The notes below the pieces were generated by a model that was not told the DNA's origin, ran no database searches, and saw nothing but the letters and a program-made list of their open reading frames with translations. A program made the translations under genes and the position numbers. 64,000 nt of DNA from NCBI RefSeq assembly GCF_002210285.1, contig NZ_MWQE01000001.1:186001-250000 (forward strand). Direction: 5' to 3'. The number at the start of each line of letters is the position of its first letter. Positions within the stretch are counted from its first letter, which is position 1. Shown here piece by piece: positions 23,225 to 32,230 of this stretch. Source of the DNA: Fibrobacter sp. UWR2 (GTDB taxonomy: Bacteria > Fibrobacterota > Fibrobacteria > Fibrobacterales > Fibrobacteraceae).

Positions 23225-24193
23225 TTAGGGGTTATTCGAATTGTTTTCGATTGCTTTGACTTCGTCAATGAGAATTTCTGACTTGACCTCCTGATTATTG
23301 AGGGTGCTGGTAATCTGGAGAATCATCGGTGGAATGTTCTTTGCGTCAGGGGCAATTGAAATATAGAGTGTTGTAAAGCCATCTGCCAGAGTGATTTCTT
23401 CGTTTGCAACGACCGGCTTCTTGATGTGGTCGTAAGTGATGGTAAGTCCTTCAAAGTTGCCGGAACCGGATGCCGTAACGGGGTTAATCTTGATTTTTTG
23501 GCCTTTGGCGTAGAGGCCGCTTGCTGTTTTGAGCGCGATACGGCAGGCAATTTCTTCGTCGAATCTAGGTGTAATTTCTCCCTGCTCGACCTCAATTTTT
23601 CCGTTGACGCCGGCATCGGCTGTGGCGGCCATGGTCAGGATGTTGAGTACGGTTGCAAGTCCGGCGGGAACGTCGGCTTGTGTTGCGTGAACGCTGACAT
23701 CCTGTGTGTATTCTACGGAGTAACGTGATTCAGAAGTTGCCTTTGAATCTTTTTTACTAGAGTAGTTCGCCTTTGCTGTGATGGAAAGGCTGAATGGTCC
23801 CCAACCCAATTTGGCCTTTGCTTCGCCCCCAACATCCAGCGCAGTGGATTCGGAATTCTCGGTGCACTGCGAAGAAGATGCGTTGATGGACGCCTTGAAG
23901 TCGATTTGAACCTTGTCGATAACGATCATCGGAATGGGGACGATTGTCAGAATCGGGACAATCATCGTTGTTAGGTTGCCGTCTTTTTGATATGTGAATG
24001 TAACATTTACAGCTTCCTTATTTCCGTCAGCATTGGTGTTCAATCCAACTTGCTGAATGAATTCCCAAGTGGATTTTGCAGCCATTGCTTGTGCTGTGAT
24101 TGCAGCCTGAAGCGGACCGCCGATGAGGGCGCTGTAATCAATTCCGTTTAGCATGTTCTGCGCAACGGTGCCGGGGGTTGTATCTATTGCCAT
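23225..24193 (-). CDS. DUF2589-family protein
   Basis: A 322-residue protein without signal peptide. The N-terminal helix pair (YSALIGGPLQAAITAQAMAA) and the following beta motif PMIVIDKVQIDFKASI (88-103) are typical of what I recall as DUF2589. A charged SSKKDSKATSESRY loop, then TQADVPAGLATVLNILTMAA, and a C-terminal Ig-like region (~215-310) follow. AAAGGAG is well placed before the ATG. It is the first gene of a four-gene minus-strand operon that is visibly AT-richer than its neighbours. Molecular role unknown. Confidence 0.78.
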   Translation of the reverse strand: MAIDTTPGTVAQNMLNGIDYSALIGGPLQAAITAQAMAAKSTWEFIQQVGLNTNADGNKEAVNVTFTYQKDGNLTTMIVPILTIVPIPMIVIDKVQIDFKASINASSSQCTENSESTALDVGGEAKAKLGWGPFSLSITAKANYSSKKDSKATSESRYSVEYTQDVSVHATQADVPAGLATVLNILTMAATADAGVNGKIEVEQGEITPRFDEEIACRIALKTASGLYAKGQKIKINPVTASGSGNFEGLTITYDHIKKPVVANEEITLADGFTTLYISIAPDAKNIPPMILQITSTLNNQEVKSEILIDEVKAIENNSNNP

Positions 24194-24491
24194 GTTCGTC
24201 TCCTTTATGTGGCTGTTGTTGAATAGATGTGTTTTAATTTAAAAAAACATTTTTTAAAAGCAAAAAAATATGTATGTTGTGAATTTGTATGTGTTTTTTT
24301 TAACAAAGTTTATTTATAATTTTGATGTGTGTGACTTTGTGCTACTATGTATAATGATATGTAGTTTGTATGTAAAAATGTTTTTGCGACATTCGTTTAT
24401 ATGTAATAAAAATATTACTTGAAATGCCTTGACTAATAGTTATAATTACATCGTAAAAAATTTTTTGGGCTCTTTTGCAGAGGAGTACGCG
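24194..24491. other. AT-rich divergent intergenic region
   Basis: About 300 bp of strongly AT-rich DNA between the DUF2589-like operon (minus) and the antitoxin-like gene (plus). It contains T- and A-runs and a good plus-strand promoter at 24419-24446. The minus-strand promoter cannot be placed with confidence. No coding potential seen. Confidence 0.6.
24419..24446 (+). promoter_or_regulatory. Promoter of the antitoxin-like gene
   Basis: TTGAAA (24419-24424), 16-bp spacer, TATAAT (24441-24446); the start would be near 24453, leaving a ~39-nt leader with GAGGAG about 6 nt before ATG 24492. Confidence 0.7.
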
Positions 24492-24662
24492 ATGGCTGTG
24501 GTCAGTGTACGAATGGATGATGAAACAAAGAAACGGTTCGACGAATTTTGCAGTTCCGTAGGAATATCGATTTCTGCGGCTGTAAACATGTTCGTGAAAA
24601 TGACTGTGCGCGAGAACCGCTTACCATTTGATGTTAAGGGACACCCCTCTGAACATCATTAA
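24492..24662 (+). CDS. RelB/DinJ-family antitoxin-like protein
   Basis: A 56-residue ribbon-helix-helix protein: VVSVRMDDETKKRFDEFCSSVGISISAAVNMFVK is the DNA-binding N-terminus typical of RelB/DinJ antitoxins, followed by TVRENRLPF. The ATG at 24492 follows GAGGAG; a TTG further upstream is inside the promoter and was rejected. Such proteins normally pair with a YafQ/RelE toxin, but no toxin ORF lies on either side, so it is an orphan antitoxin, a remnant, or a stand-alone regulator. Confidence 0.82.
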   Translation: MAVVSVRMDDETKKRFDEFCSSVGISISAAVNMFVKMTVRENRLPFDVKGHPSEHH

Positions 24663-24813
24663 ATGTGGGGCCGGACGTGGCCCTGTAAACACATAAAACT
24701 TGCCTTTTTGTGCAGTACTTTTGCGGTACTGTGGCTCCGTTTGCTGGGCATACCGATTATCTTGTATCGTCGGGTGTGCTCCGAAGGCGGGTTATTGCTA
24801 TTTTTTACACATT

Positions 24814-26184
24814 ATGAATTTCAATACTAAGATCCTTTGCATTGGCGCGGGCTACGTCGGCGGCCCCACTATGACTGTTATTGCCGACAAGTGCCCCGAC
24901 GTGAAGGTTACCGTAGTCGACATTAACCAGGCCCGAATCGATGCCTGGAACAGCGACAATCTCCCGATTTTTGAACCCGGCCTTGATGACGTGGTCAAGC
25001 GTGCCCGTGGCCGCAACCTGTTCTTCAGTACGGATATTCCCTCCGCTATCAAGGAAGCGGACATCATCTTCGTTTCCGTGAATACCCCGACCAAGACGTT
25101 TGGCCATGGTGCCGGCAAGGCTTCGGACTTGCAGTACTGGGAAAAGACTGCCCGCAACATTCTTGAAATTGCCGACGAGGGCAAGATTATCGTCGAGAAG
25201 TCGACCCTCCCGGTTCGCACCGCCGCCGCGATGGAACGCATTTTGAACAGCAACGACAAGGGCCTGCATTTCGAAGTGCTTAGCAACCCCGAGTTCCTTG
25301 CCGAAGGCACTGCCATCAACGACCTGTTTGAGCCCGATCGGGTACTCATTGGCTCCCACCAGACGGAATCTGGCCTTGCCGCCTGCCAGAAGCTGGTGGA
25401 CGTGTATGCCCACTGGGTGCCGCGTGACCGTATCCTCACGACGAACCTCTGGAGCTCCGAACTCACGAAGCTCACCGCGAACGCCTTCCTGGCCCAGCGC
25501 ATCAGTTCCATCAACTCCATCAGCGCCCTCTGCGAAAAGACCGGCGCCGACGTGGACGAAGTCGCCTATGTGATGGGCAAGGACCGTCGCATCGGACCGA
25601 AGTTCCTCAAGGCCTCTATCGGCTTTGGCGGTAGCTGCTTCAAGAAGGATATCCTGAACCTCGTGTACCTGTGTGGCTACTATGGTCTCCCCGAGGTTGC
25701 CGCCTATTGGGAAAGTGTCGTGAAAATCAACGAGTGGCAGACCCATCGCGTGGTGGACCGCATGCTTGAAACCATGTTCAATACGATTGCGGGGAAGAAG
25801 ATTGCCGTGTTTGGATTTGCCTTCAAGGCGAACACGGGCGATACCCGCGAAAGCCCTGCGAACCTCGTGGTCCGTGATTTGCTCGCCGAACATGCACAGC
25901 CGGTCGTGACTGACCCGAAGGCTATCCCCGATGCCAAGCGCGACCTGAAGGACGTTCTCGATCAGGTTCAGTTTGAGGAAGACCCGTACAAGGCGGCCGA
26001 AGGCGCTCATGCTGTAGTTGTCTGTACCGAATGGAAGTGCTTTGCCGAACTCGACTGGAACCGAATCTATAAGGGCATGGCTAAGCCGGCTTTTGTGTTT
26101 GACGGTCGTAATATTCTTGATGCCGACGCCCTCCGTAAGATTGGTTTCGAAGTGTCGTCTATAGGCAAGGGTAAAGCAGAGTAA
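24814..26184 (+). CDS. ugd: UDP-glucose 6-dehydrogenase
   Basis: A 456-residue enzyme that oxidises UDP-glucose to UDP-glucuronate with two NAD+. The N-terminal Rossmann fold starts [13 protein letters not shown]; the catalytic Cys is Cys275 in [27 protein letters not shown] belongs to the C-terminal UDP-binding domain. The pattern ([21 protein letters not shown]) is close to the animal-type enzyme. The start at 24814 was chosen over an upstream TTG because the NAD-binding motif must begin there. No Shine-Dalgarno is seen; TATTTT lies 9 nt before the ATG. First gene of the polysaccharide locus. The 24663-24813 gap holds a CAGTAC/GTACTG hairpin (24713-24731). Confidence 0.94.
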   Translation: MNFNTKILCIGAGYVGGPTMTVIADKCPDVKVTVVDINQARIDAWNSDNLPIFEPGLDDVVKRARGRNLFFSTDIPSAIKEADIIFVSVNTPTKTFGHGAGKASDLQYWEKTARNILEIADEGKIIVEKSTLPVRTAAAMERILNSNDKGLHFEVLSNPEFLAEGTAINDLFEPDRVLIGSHQTESGLAACQKLVDVYAHWVPRDRILTTNLWSSELTKLTANAFLAQRISSINSISALCEKTGADVDEVAYVMGKDRRIGPKFLKASIGFGGSCFKKDILNLVYLCGYYGLPEVAAYWESVVKINEWQTHRVVDRMLETMFNTIAGKKIAVFGFAFKANTGDTRESPANLVVRDLLAEHAQPVVTDPKAIPDAKRDLKDVLDQVQFEEDPYKAAEGAHAVVVCTEWKCFAELDWNRIYKGMAKPAFVFDGRNILDADALRKIGFEVSSIGKGKAE

Positions 26185-26204
26185 TAACGGAATAGGTTTT
26201 TATT

Positions 26205-27518
26205 ATGGCTTCTATCAGTGTGTTTGGTTTGGGATATGTTGGATGCGTGGGCATCGCGTGCCTTGCAAAACTTGGGCATAAGGTTGTCGGCTGCGATGTG
26301 GATTTCAACAAGGTCTCCCGTGTTGCTATGGGACTTCCGACCATCGTCGAGCGCGATATCGACGAAGTGATGATGGAAGGCTTCAAGGCGGGGCTCATCT
26401 CGGCGACGTCTTCTGCTGAAGAGGCTGTGCTCAAGTCTGAAATATCGTTCCTGTGCGTCGGTACCCCGAATGCATCTGATGGTAGGCTTGATACCTCGTT
26501 TCTCATGTCGGCGGTGAAGTCTATTGCCAACGCAATACGCTCCAAGTCTACGTTCCACATCGTGGTTATCCGTAGCACGGTGCCTCCTGGAACGAACGCC
26601 GCTGTTTCTGAACTCATTGAAAAGGTCTCCGGCAAGCGCGACGGCATTAACTTTACGGTGGTCTCGAACCCGGAATTTTTGCGTGAGGGGATGGCCGTTT
26701 CCGACTTCTTGAATCCGCCGATTACGGTTATCGGAAGCAGGAACCGCAGGGCCCTCAACAAGCTCAAGGAAATGTATTCGGGACTCGGCAGCGAGGTCGT
26801 GGAAGTCGACCCGAAGGTCGCCGAAATTATCAAGTTTGTCAACAATTCCTATCATGCGTTGAAGGTTGCCTTCGGTAACGAGATTGGCGCTATCTGCAAG
26901 AAACTCGATATCGACAGCCACCAAGTGATGGACCTGTTCTGCAAGGATACGCAGTTGAATATTTCCCCGTACTACTTTAAGCCCGGGTTTGCCTATGGTG
27001 GCTCGTGCCTCCCGAAGGATTTGCGCGGGCTCAACTTCCTTGCGGAATCGAACCAGGTGGAAGCTCCGATTCTCGGCTCCATCGAGAACAGCAATAACCT
27101 CCATATCCACCGCGTACTCGAGCGCGTACAGCAGATTGGCGTACGTTCGGTGGGTATTGTCGGCTTGACCTTTAAGGCGGGTACCGACGACCTCCGCAAT
27201 TCTGCGGCTATTCGCCTTGCTGAAGCGGTTCTTGGCAAGGGTTGTACCCTCCGCATTTACGACCGCTACCTGAATATCGCGCGCGAGAAGGAAACGAACC
27301 TGAACGAACTCAACAAGCGCATCCCGCACTTGCTTCCGTTGCTGGACAAGGATGTGGAAAGCGTCGTGAGCAAGACTTCTCTTGTTATCGTGACTGTCAA
27401 GAATCCCGAAATACCTGATTTGATCCGCAAGTATCCGGAAATACACTTCTTGGATCTTGTGCGCATGAAGGACTCTGCGGTAGAAACGCTGCCGAACTAT
27501 GAAGGATTCTGCTGGTAA
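26205..27518 (+). CDS. GDP-mannose 6-dehydrogenase-like nucleotide-sugar dehydrogenase (AlgD family)
   Basis: A 437-residue member of the UDP-glucose/GDP-mannose dehydrogenase family but of a different branch from the preceding ugd. The start ISVFGLGYVGCVGIACLAKLGH, VSNPEFLREGMAVSDF and FAYGGSCLPKDLR are AlgD-like. The catalytic Cys falls at position 268, the number it has in Pseudomonas AlgD. Likely product is GDP-mannuronate, though UDP-sugar substrates cannot be excluded. It lies 20 bp after ugd in the same operon. Confidence 0.85.
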   Translation: MASISVFGLGYVGCVGIACLAKLGHKVVGCDVDFNKVSRVAMGLPTIVERDIDEVMMEGFKAGLISATSSAEEAVLKSEISFLCVGTPNASDGRLDTSFLMSAVKSIANAIRSKSTFHIVVIRSTVPPGTNAAVSELIEKVSGKRDGINFTVVSNPEFLREGMAVSDFLNPPITVIGSRNRRALNKLKEMYSGLGSEVVEVDPKVAEIIKFVNNSYHALKVAFGNEIGAICKKLDIDSHQVMDLFCKDTQLNISPYYFKPGFAYGGSCLPKDLRGLNFLAESNQVEAPILGSIENSNNLHIHRVLERVQQIGVRSVGIVGLTFKAGTDDLRNSAAIRLAEAVLGKGCTLRIYDRYLNIAREKETNLNELNKRIPHLLPLLDKDVESVVSKTSLVIVTVKNPEIPDLIRKYPEIHFLDLVRMKDSAVETLPNYEGFCW

Positions 27519-27525
27519 TAACGTC

Positions 27526-28722
27526 ATGGAACTCGCTGGTAAAAAAGTCTGCATTGTAGTCGAAAATCTTCCTGTACCTTTTGACCGCCGCGTATGGCAG
27601 GAGTCGCTTGCCTTGAAGGAGGCAGGAGCCGAGGTTACAGTCATCTGCCCGAAAACGAAGAACTATCCGCTGGAATACGAGGAACTGGATGGAATAAAGA
27701 TTTATCGACATCCGCTCCCCGAGGCGAACCGTTCCATCGAATACATCAAGGAATACCTCGGTGCGCTTTATCATGAGACGCGCCTGTTGTTCAAGGTGTT
27801 CCGCAAGCAGGGCGTGCAGGATGTAATTCATGCCTGTAATCCGCCTGACCTGATTTTCATTGCGGCGGCGCCGTTCTTCTTCTTTACTCGTTGCAAGTTC
27901 CTGTTCGATCATCACGATATCAATCCCGAACTCTGGATTGCGAAATTCGGCAAGAAGGGCCTTGGCTACCGTGCGATGCTTTTGGTGGAGCGCCTGACGT
28001 ACCACTTTGCGAAGCATGCGATTGTGACAAACGAATCGTACAAGGAAATCGCGATGCGTCGAGGGCGTAAGTGCGAAGAGGATGTGACGATTGTGCGCAG
28101 CGGGCCGAATATTTCCAAACTCAAGGTGGGCCCGGCTAAACCCGAAGTCAAGAAGGGGTTCAAGTACCTCGTCGGTTACATTGGTGTAATGGGCAAGCAG
28201 GAGGGTATCGATCTTCTGCTGCAGTCGGTCGATTACCTTGTGCATAAGAAGAACCGTACCGATATCCGTTTCTGCATTATGGGTGGTGGCCCTGCTCTCG
28301 ATGAACTGCGCCAGATGAACGAGCAGATGAAACTTACGGATTACGTGGAATTCCCGGGTCGCGTTTCGGATGAGTTCCTGGCCGATGTCTTGAATACTGC
28401 CGATGTCTGCGTGAACCCCGACCTGCCTTCTGAGATGAACGACAAGTCCACCATGAACAAGATTATGGAGTACATGGCGTTCGGAAAGCCCATCGTGCAG
28501 TTTACGCTCAAGGAAGGGCAATTCTCCGCGCAGGAGGCTTCGCTCTATGCGAAGAATACCGACACGGATGACTTTGCAGAAAAGATCCTCTGGTTGCTCG
28601 AAAATCCGGAAAAGGCTGCCGAAATGGGCCGCTTCGGTCGCGAACGCGTGGTGAACGAACTCAGTTGGGATTACGAGAAGCCGAAACTAATCGGTGCGTA
28701 CAAGAAACTGCTGAAACTCTGA
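27526..28722 (+). CDS. Glycosyltransferase family 4
   Basis: A ~398-residue GT-B enzyme. The N-terminal acceptor domain (KKVCIVVENLPVPFDRRVWQE) and FDHHDINPELW are typical of O-antigen/exopolysaccharide GT4 enzymes. The donor site includes GYIGVMGKQEGIDLLL and the E-x7-E region near MNKIMEYMAFGKPIV. It follows the AlgD-like gene by 7 bp; an alternative ATG at 27499 would overlap that gene. Sugar and linkage unknown. Confidence 0.88.
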   Translation: MELAGKKVCIVVENLPVPFDRRVWQESLALKEAGAEVTVICPKTKNYPLEYEELDGIKIYRHPLPEANRSIEYIKEYLGALYHETRLLFKVFRKQGVQDVIHACNPPDLIFIAAAPFFFFTRCKFLFDHHDINPELWIAKFGKKGLGYRAMLLVERLTYHFAKHAIVTNESYKEIAMRRGRKCEEDVTIVRSGPNISKLKVGPAKPEVKKGFKYLVGYIGVMGKQEGIDLLLQSVDYLVHKKNRTDIRFCIMGGGPALDELRQMNEQMKLTDYVEFPGRVSDEFLADVLNTADVCVNPDLPSEMNDKSTMNKIMEYMAFGKPIVQFTLKEGQFSAQEASLYAKNTDTDDFAEKILWLLENPEKAAEMGRFGRERVVNELSWDYEKPKLIGAYKKLLKL

Positions 28723-28727
28723 TTCGT

Positions 28728-30182
28728 CTATTTCTGGGCGAAAATGGAATCTTGGGAGGCAAGAATGCTTTCCAGGTCTATTTTGATGTAATCAAGTTCG
28801 GTTAATTTCTTTCGAGCTGTCTTTTTGAGGTATGCATGCCTCTGTATAATCCAGTCCTTCAAGAAAAGGATGTTTTCGTCGTAGGTCGGTTGCGGAATGG
28901 GGTTGTATGGGCAGGTGAGCGTACGCTTGGAATTGCCCGCGCCAGCGGGAGCGCCGCAGTATGCCCAGCCGGAGTCAGAGTAGTTCCGTTGGAAGGATTC
29001 TCCGAAAAATTCTAGGATAGAATCGAGCTTGTTCTTGCCGAGTTCGTTGTCACTGACAAGATTCTCGAAGAGGGGCTCGATTTGCAGGAACCGCTCGCAG
29101 GCGATTTTTTCGAAGACGGAATCCTGGAATAAATCCTTCCACCATATGGCTCTTGCATGTATCCCAGTGGTGGATGAACGGGAGGATGATTTTGTATTGC
29201 CCATGGAGAGGTCGTAATCCCATACGGGGCCGGCTCTCAGTATGCCGTTATGGATGGAAAAGTATCTTGAACCGGTATGCATGTCGGGGTCGTTGACGAA
29301 TTCCTCGATCCAGTAGTGGTCTATCATGGAACGCAGGTCGACGAATTTCATATACTCCCTGATATCCTTGGTCGAAATCGCGGTTTCAATATTGTAGAGC
29401 TCCTTTTTTAGAGACTCCAGCTGGGCTTCTGTAGGGGACTCGGGTTCTGCCATGGCAAGCCGGAAGGAATCGAGCGGGGATAGGGTGTAGGTAACGTCCT
29501 TCTTTTTGCGTTTTTCGACGTATTCGAAAAGGAAATCCCCTTTGTTGATATCGTAGGGAATGCGGTTCTTGCCAAACTCGATTTTTTCTGCAAGTTGATA
29601 ATTGCCGACGTATTCGTCGTTGAACCAGACATCTAGAAAATACGATTTGGGGGAGTATTCAAAAGATAGGTTGCTTGCGAGGTCGAAAATCAGTTTGTTC
29701 CGGATTAGGGTCGGGTCGAAGGGATTGGAGAGGAGGACCCATTTCTTGGCTTTTCCCATGCCGAAGAAATCGATTTTCTGGTTGAATTTTATATTGTACG
29801 GTTTCTTCGGGGCTTTTGCGGTTGAGTTTCCCCGGATGCGGATATAGCCGGGTTCTGTACGATCCGGAGTCGGCGAAAAGTAGGAGTAGTGCTCTACGGC
29901 ATCAAAGAATAGGAAGAACGCAGGGGTGAAATCCGACGAGTTGGGATTCTCGCATTGGATGAAGAGTTTCGGTGAACGCGAGTCTGGGATCACGCCTGCA
30001 GTGGGGATGGGCTGGGTTGTACTTGCAGTGATGTCTACGGGGTCGATTGCTAGCTCGTCGTCGAACTTTGTGGAGGAGTTCGCGATGGAGGGCATGTCTT
30101 CGAAATTGCTGCAACTGCTGAAAACGCTGCCGAATCCGGTAGCCAAAAAAACGCTGGCAATATAAAGACGGGCGCTTTTCAT
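28728..30182 (-). CDS. CotH-family lipoprotein
   Basis: A 484-residue lipoprotein (signal SARLYIASVFLATGFGSVFSSC). The CotH kinase-like domain carries IRIRGNSTAKAPKKPYNIKF, MGKAKKWVLLSNPFDPTLIRNKL and the metal-binding VWDYDLSMGN. Unlike the two other CotH proteins here it has no lamin-tail or InlB-type modules. It sits on the opposite strand between two polysaccharide genes, converging on the GT4 gene with only 5 bp between stops. A phosphorylation role on a surface protein or glycan is possible but unproven. Confidence 0.85.
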   Translation of the reverse strand: MKSARLYIASVFLATGFGSVFSSCSNFEDMPSIANSSTKFDDELAIDPVDITASTTQPIPTAGVIPDSRSPKLFIQCENPNSSDFTPAFFLFFDAVEHYSYFSPTPDRTEPGYIRIRGNSTAKAPKKPYNIKFNQKIDFFGMGKAKKWVLLSNPFDPTLIRNKLIFDLASNLSFEYSPKSYFLDVWFNDEYVGNYQLAEKIEFGKNRIPYDINKGDFLFEYVEKRKKKDVTYTLSPLDSFRLAMAEPESPTEAQLESLKKELYNIETAISTKDIREYMKFVDLRSMIDHYWIEEFVNDPDMHTGSRYFSIHNGILRAGPVWDYDLSMGNTKSSSRSSTTGIHARAIWWKDLFQDSVFEKIACERFLQIEPLFENLVSDNELGKNKLDSILEFFGESFQRNYSDSGWAYCGAPAGAGNSKRTLTCPYNPIPQPTYDENILFLKDWIIQRHAYLKKTARKKLTELDYIKIDLESILASQDSIFAQK

Positions 30183-30310
30183 GGGGTAATCCGAGTTTTT
30201 TGGTGGTCTTTCCCGTGAAAAATATATTAGTGGGTGCCTTTTTGGGCCCCCTCTTATCAAAGTTCTGTTGTCAAATTGTAAACAGGCGCACTGCTTGAAC
30301 GAAAAAATCC

Positions 30311-30316
30311 TATAAT
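30311..30316 (+). promoter_or_regulatory. -10 element of the heparinase-like gene
   Basis: TATAAT ending 9 nt before ATG 30326, with no ribosome-binding site in between. No well-spaced -35 found. Confidence 0.45.
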
Positions 30317-30325
30317 TGTATCGTA

Positions 30326-32230
30326 ATGGCGCTATCCTGGTATTTAAAAAGATTACGTACCTTTTCTGCAGGGGAAATATTCTACCGCATTCGTCAACGG
30401 ATCCGTACGCATGTGCTGGACTGGATAAAGCTTGACGATAGCGACTATACGCACGAGAAACCGGACTGCCCGATTGTTCTGGACTCGAACGCCCACTGCT
30501 TCTATCCGATTTTCGAATCCAGCGTGGATATCTTCAAGGATATTGACTGGCATCTGGATGTATCGACGGAACGGCGCTTCCCTAGGACTTTTTCGCATGC
30601 GATTGATATCCGGAGCGATAAGTATGGCAGTGCAAAGCATGTGTGGGAAGTGAATCGCATGCAGTTCCTGCTGCATATTGCCTGGCTCTTCAAGACGACT
30701 GGCCAGCAAAAGTACCTGGTGCTTTTCTGCCATCACCTTGGAATGTGGAAGGATGCAAATCCCTACCTGGTCGGTGTCAACTGGTATAGCAATATCGAAG
30801 TGAACCTGCGCCTAATCTGCTGGTTTTTCTGCTGGGACCTGCTGGATATAGACGGCCTCCGCAAAGAGAATCCGATTGTCGATAGCTTTGTTGCTGAAAT
30901 TTGGAACTATCTCATTCGAGACCATGCCTGTTTCTCGTACAAGCATCCGTCGTTCTACTCGTCGGCGAATAACCACTTGATTGCTGAATATGCAGGCCTG
31001 TTCATTGCTGCATGCAAGTGGAACATCCCTCACCGGAACTCGCGCCTGAAGTATGCCCAAAAAGGGCTCGAACGTGAAATCCTGAAACAGAATACGTCCG
31101 AAGGGGTAAACCGCGAAGAGGCCGCGGAATATATCCAGTTTATTGATGACTTCTTCTTGATAGCAGCAGTTGTGGGCGATGCTACGGGGCATCCGTTCTC
31201 TGCAACGTACAAGGACCGCCTCCATGCGATGGCGCGCTATATGGATGCCATGCTGGACATGAACTGCAATTACCCGATGTATGGCGACGGTGACGACGGA
31301 TTCGTGTTACGCCCTGATGCGGGCGGGCATTTCAATAATTTCAAGTCGTTGCTTGTTTCCTTCGCGACATACTTCGGCGATTCCTCGTTCAAGCGCGAAA
31401 ACCTTGCCTGGGATGAAAAAAATGAAATTTTGTTCGGGAAGGAAGGCCGCGAGAAGTTTGATGCTTTGCCCGTAGCGCCGATTTCCTCACTAGACGGCAA
31501 TCGCTTCTTCGCTGAAAGCGGGCATTTTATTTTCCGCAAGGCAGAGCAGGCTGATGCCGGTGCTGTGGCCCGAGAGACGTATATGCATTTCGATGCGGCT
31601 CCGCTGGGTTACCTGAGTATCGCCGCGCATGGGCATGCGGACGCACTTTCGTTCATATTGCATGTAGATGGTTCCCCAGTTCTTGTTGACCCGGGAACGT
31701 TTACTTACCATACGCATAAGGATTTACGTCGTTATTTTGTTAGCACCCTTGCTCACAATACGGTATGCGTGAATGGCAAGAATCAGGCGGAGCAGGCTGG
31801 CCCGACGATGTGGCTCAAGCATTATAAGGTGAATGTTGTTTCGAACGATGAGATGCTGGGGTTTGCCGAGGCAACGCACAACGGGTATGAATCCGAAGGC
31901 GTGTCGCATAAACGTCGTGTGGAATTTAACCGTGATACTGAAGAATTCATCATTGCCGATACTCTGCGATGCGAACGGAAGGTTTCTCTTGAAATACCGT
32001 TCCATTTGCATCCGTCGGCCACAGTGAAGCTGAATGGTTCCACTGCTGAAATATCTGTGCCGGGGAGCCGCCATGTGGTAATGGAATTCGACAATAAGCT
32101 CTCTTACGAGATACGTGAAGATGGCTGGTATTCAGAGCACTTTGGCGAGAAGGTTCCGGCAAAGTACTTGTACGCGAAAATAGACCGTGAAGGTAGTGTT
32201 GAATTCGTAACGAAAATCAGGATTCTGTAA
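30326..32230 (+). CDS. Heparinase II/III family protein
   Basis: A 634-residue protein with no signal peptide, starting MALSWYLKRLRTFSAGEIFYR, the usual N-terminus of heparinase II/III-like proteins found in polysaccharide gene clusters. The N-terminal alpha/alpha toroid domain (SSANNHLIAEYAGL) runs to about residue 390. The C-terminal beta-sandwich has FDAAPLGYLSIAAHGHADALSF, VDPGTFTYH and LAHNTVCVNGKNQ, including the His-rich catalytic region. Members cleave uronic-acid polymers by elimination; in such loci they may trim or edit the polymer. The last 14 bp overlap the convergent polymerase gene. Confidence 0.88.
   Translation: MALSWYLKRLRTFSAGEIFYRIRQRIRTHVLDWIKLDDSDYTHEKPDCPIVLDSNAHCFYPIFESSVDIFKDIDWHLDVSTERRFPRTFSHAIDIRSDKYGSAKHVWEVNRMQFLLHIAWLFKTTGQQKYLVLFCHHLGMWKDANPYLVGVNWYSNIEVNLRLICWFFCWDLLDIDGLRKENPIVDSFVAEIWNYLIRDHACFSYKHPSFYSSANNHLIAEYAGLFIAACKWNIPHRNSRLKYAQKGLEREILKQNTSEGVNREEAAEYIQFIDDFFLIAAVVGDATGHPFSATYKDRLHAMARYMDAMLDMNCNYPMYGDGDDGFVLRPDAGGHFNNFKSLLVSFATYFGDSSFKRENLAWDEKNEILFGKEGREKFDALPVAPISSLDGNRFFAESGHFIFRKAEQADAGAVARETYMHFDAAPLGYLSIAAHGHADALSFILHVDGSPVLVDPGTFTYHTHKDLRRYFVSTLAHNTVCVNGKNQAEQAGPTMWLKHYKVNVVSNDEMLGFAEATHNGYESEGVSHKRRVEFNRDTEEFIIADTLRCERKVSLEIPFHLHPSATVKLNGSTAEISVPGSRHVVMEFDNKLSYEIREDGWYSEHFGEKVPAKYLYAKIDREGSVEFVTKIRIL

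Noticed and set aside
24429-24491. TTG start adding 21 residues to the antitoxin-like protein
   Set aside because: It falls inside the promoter (TTGAAA-N16-TATAAT), and the ATG at 24492 has an ideal GAGGAG and starts the conserved domain.
24668-24683. GGGCC/GGCCC hairpin after the antitoxin-like gene as a terminator
   Set aside because: The stem is only 5 bp and is not followed by a T-tract.
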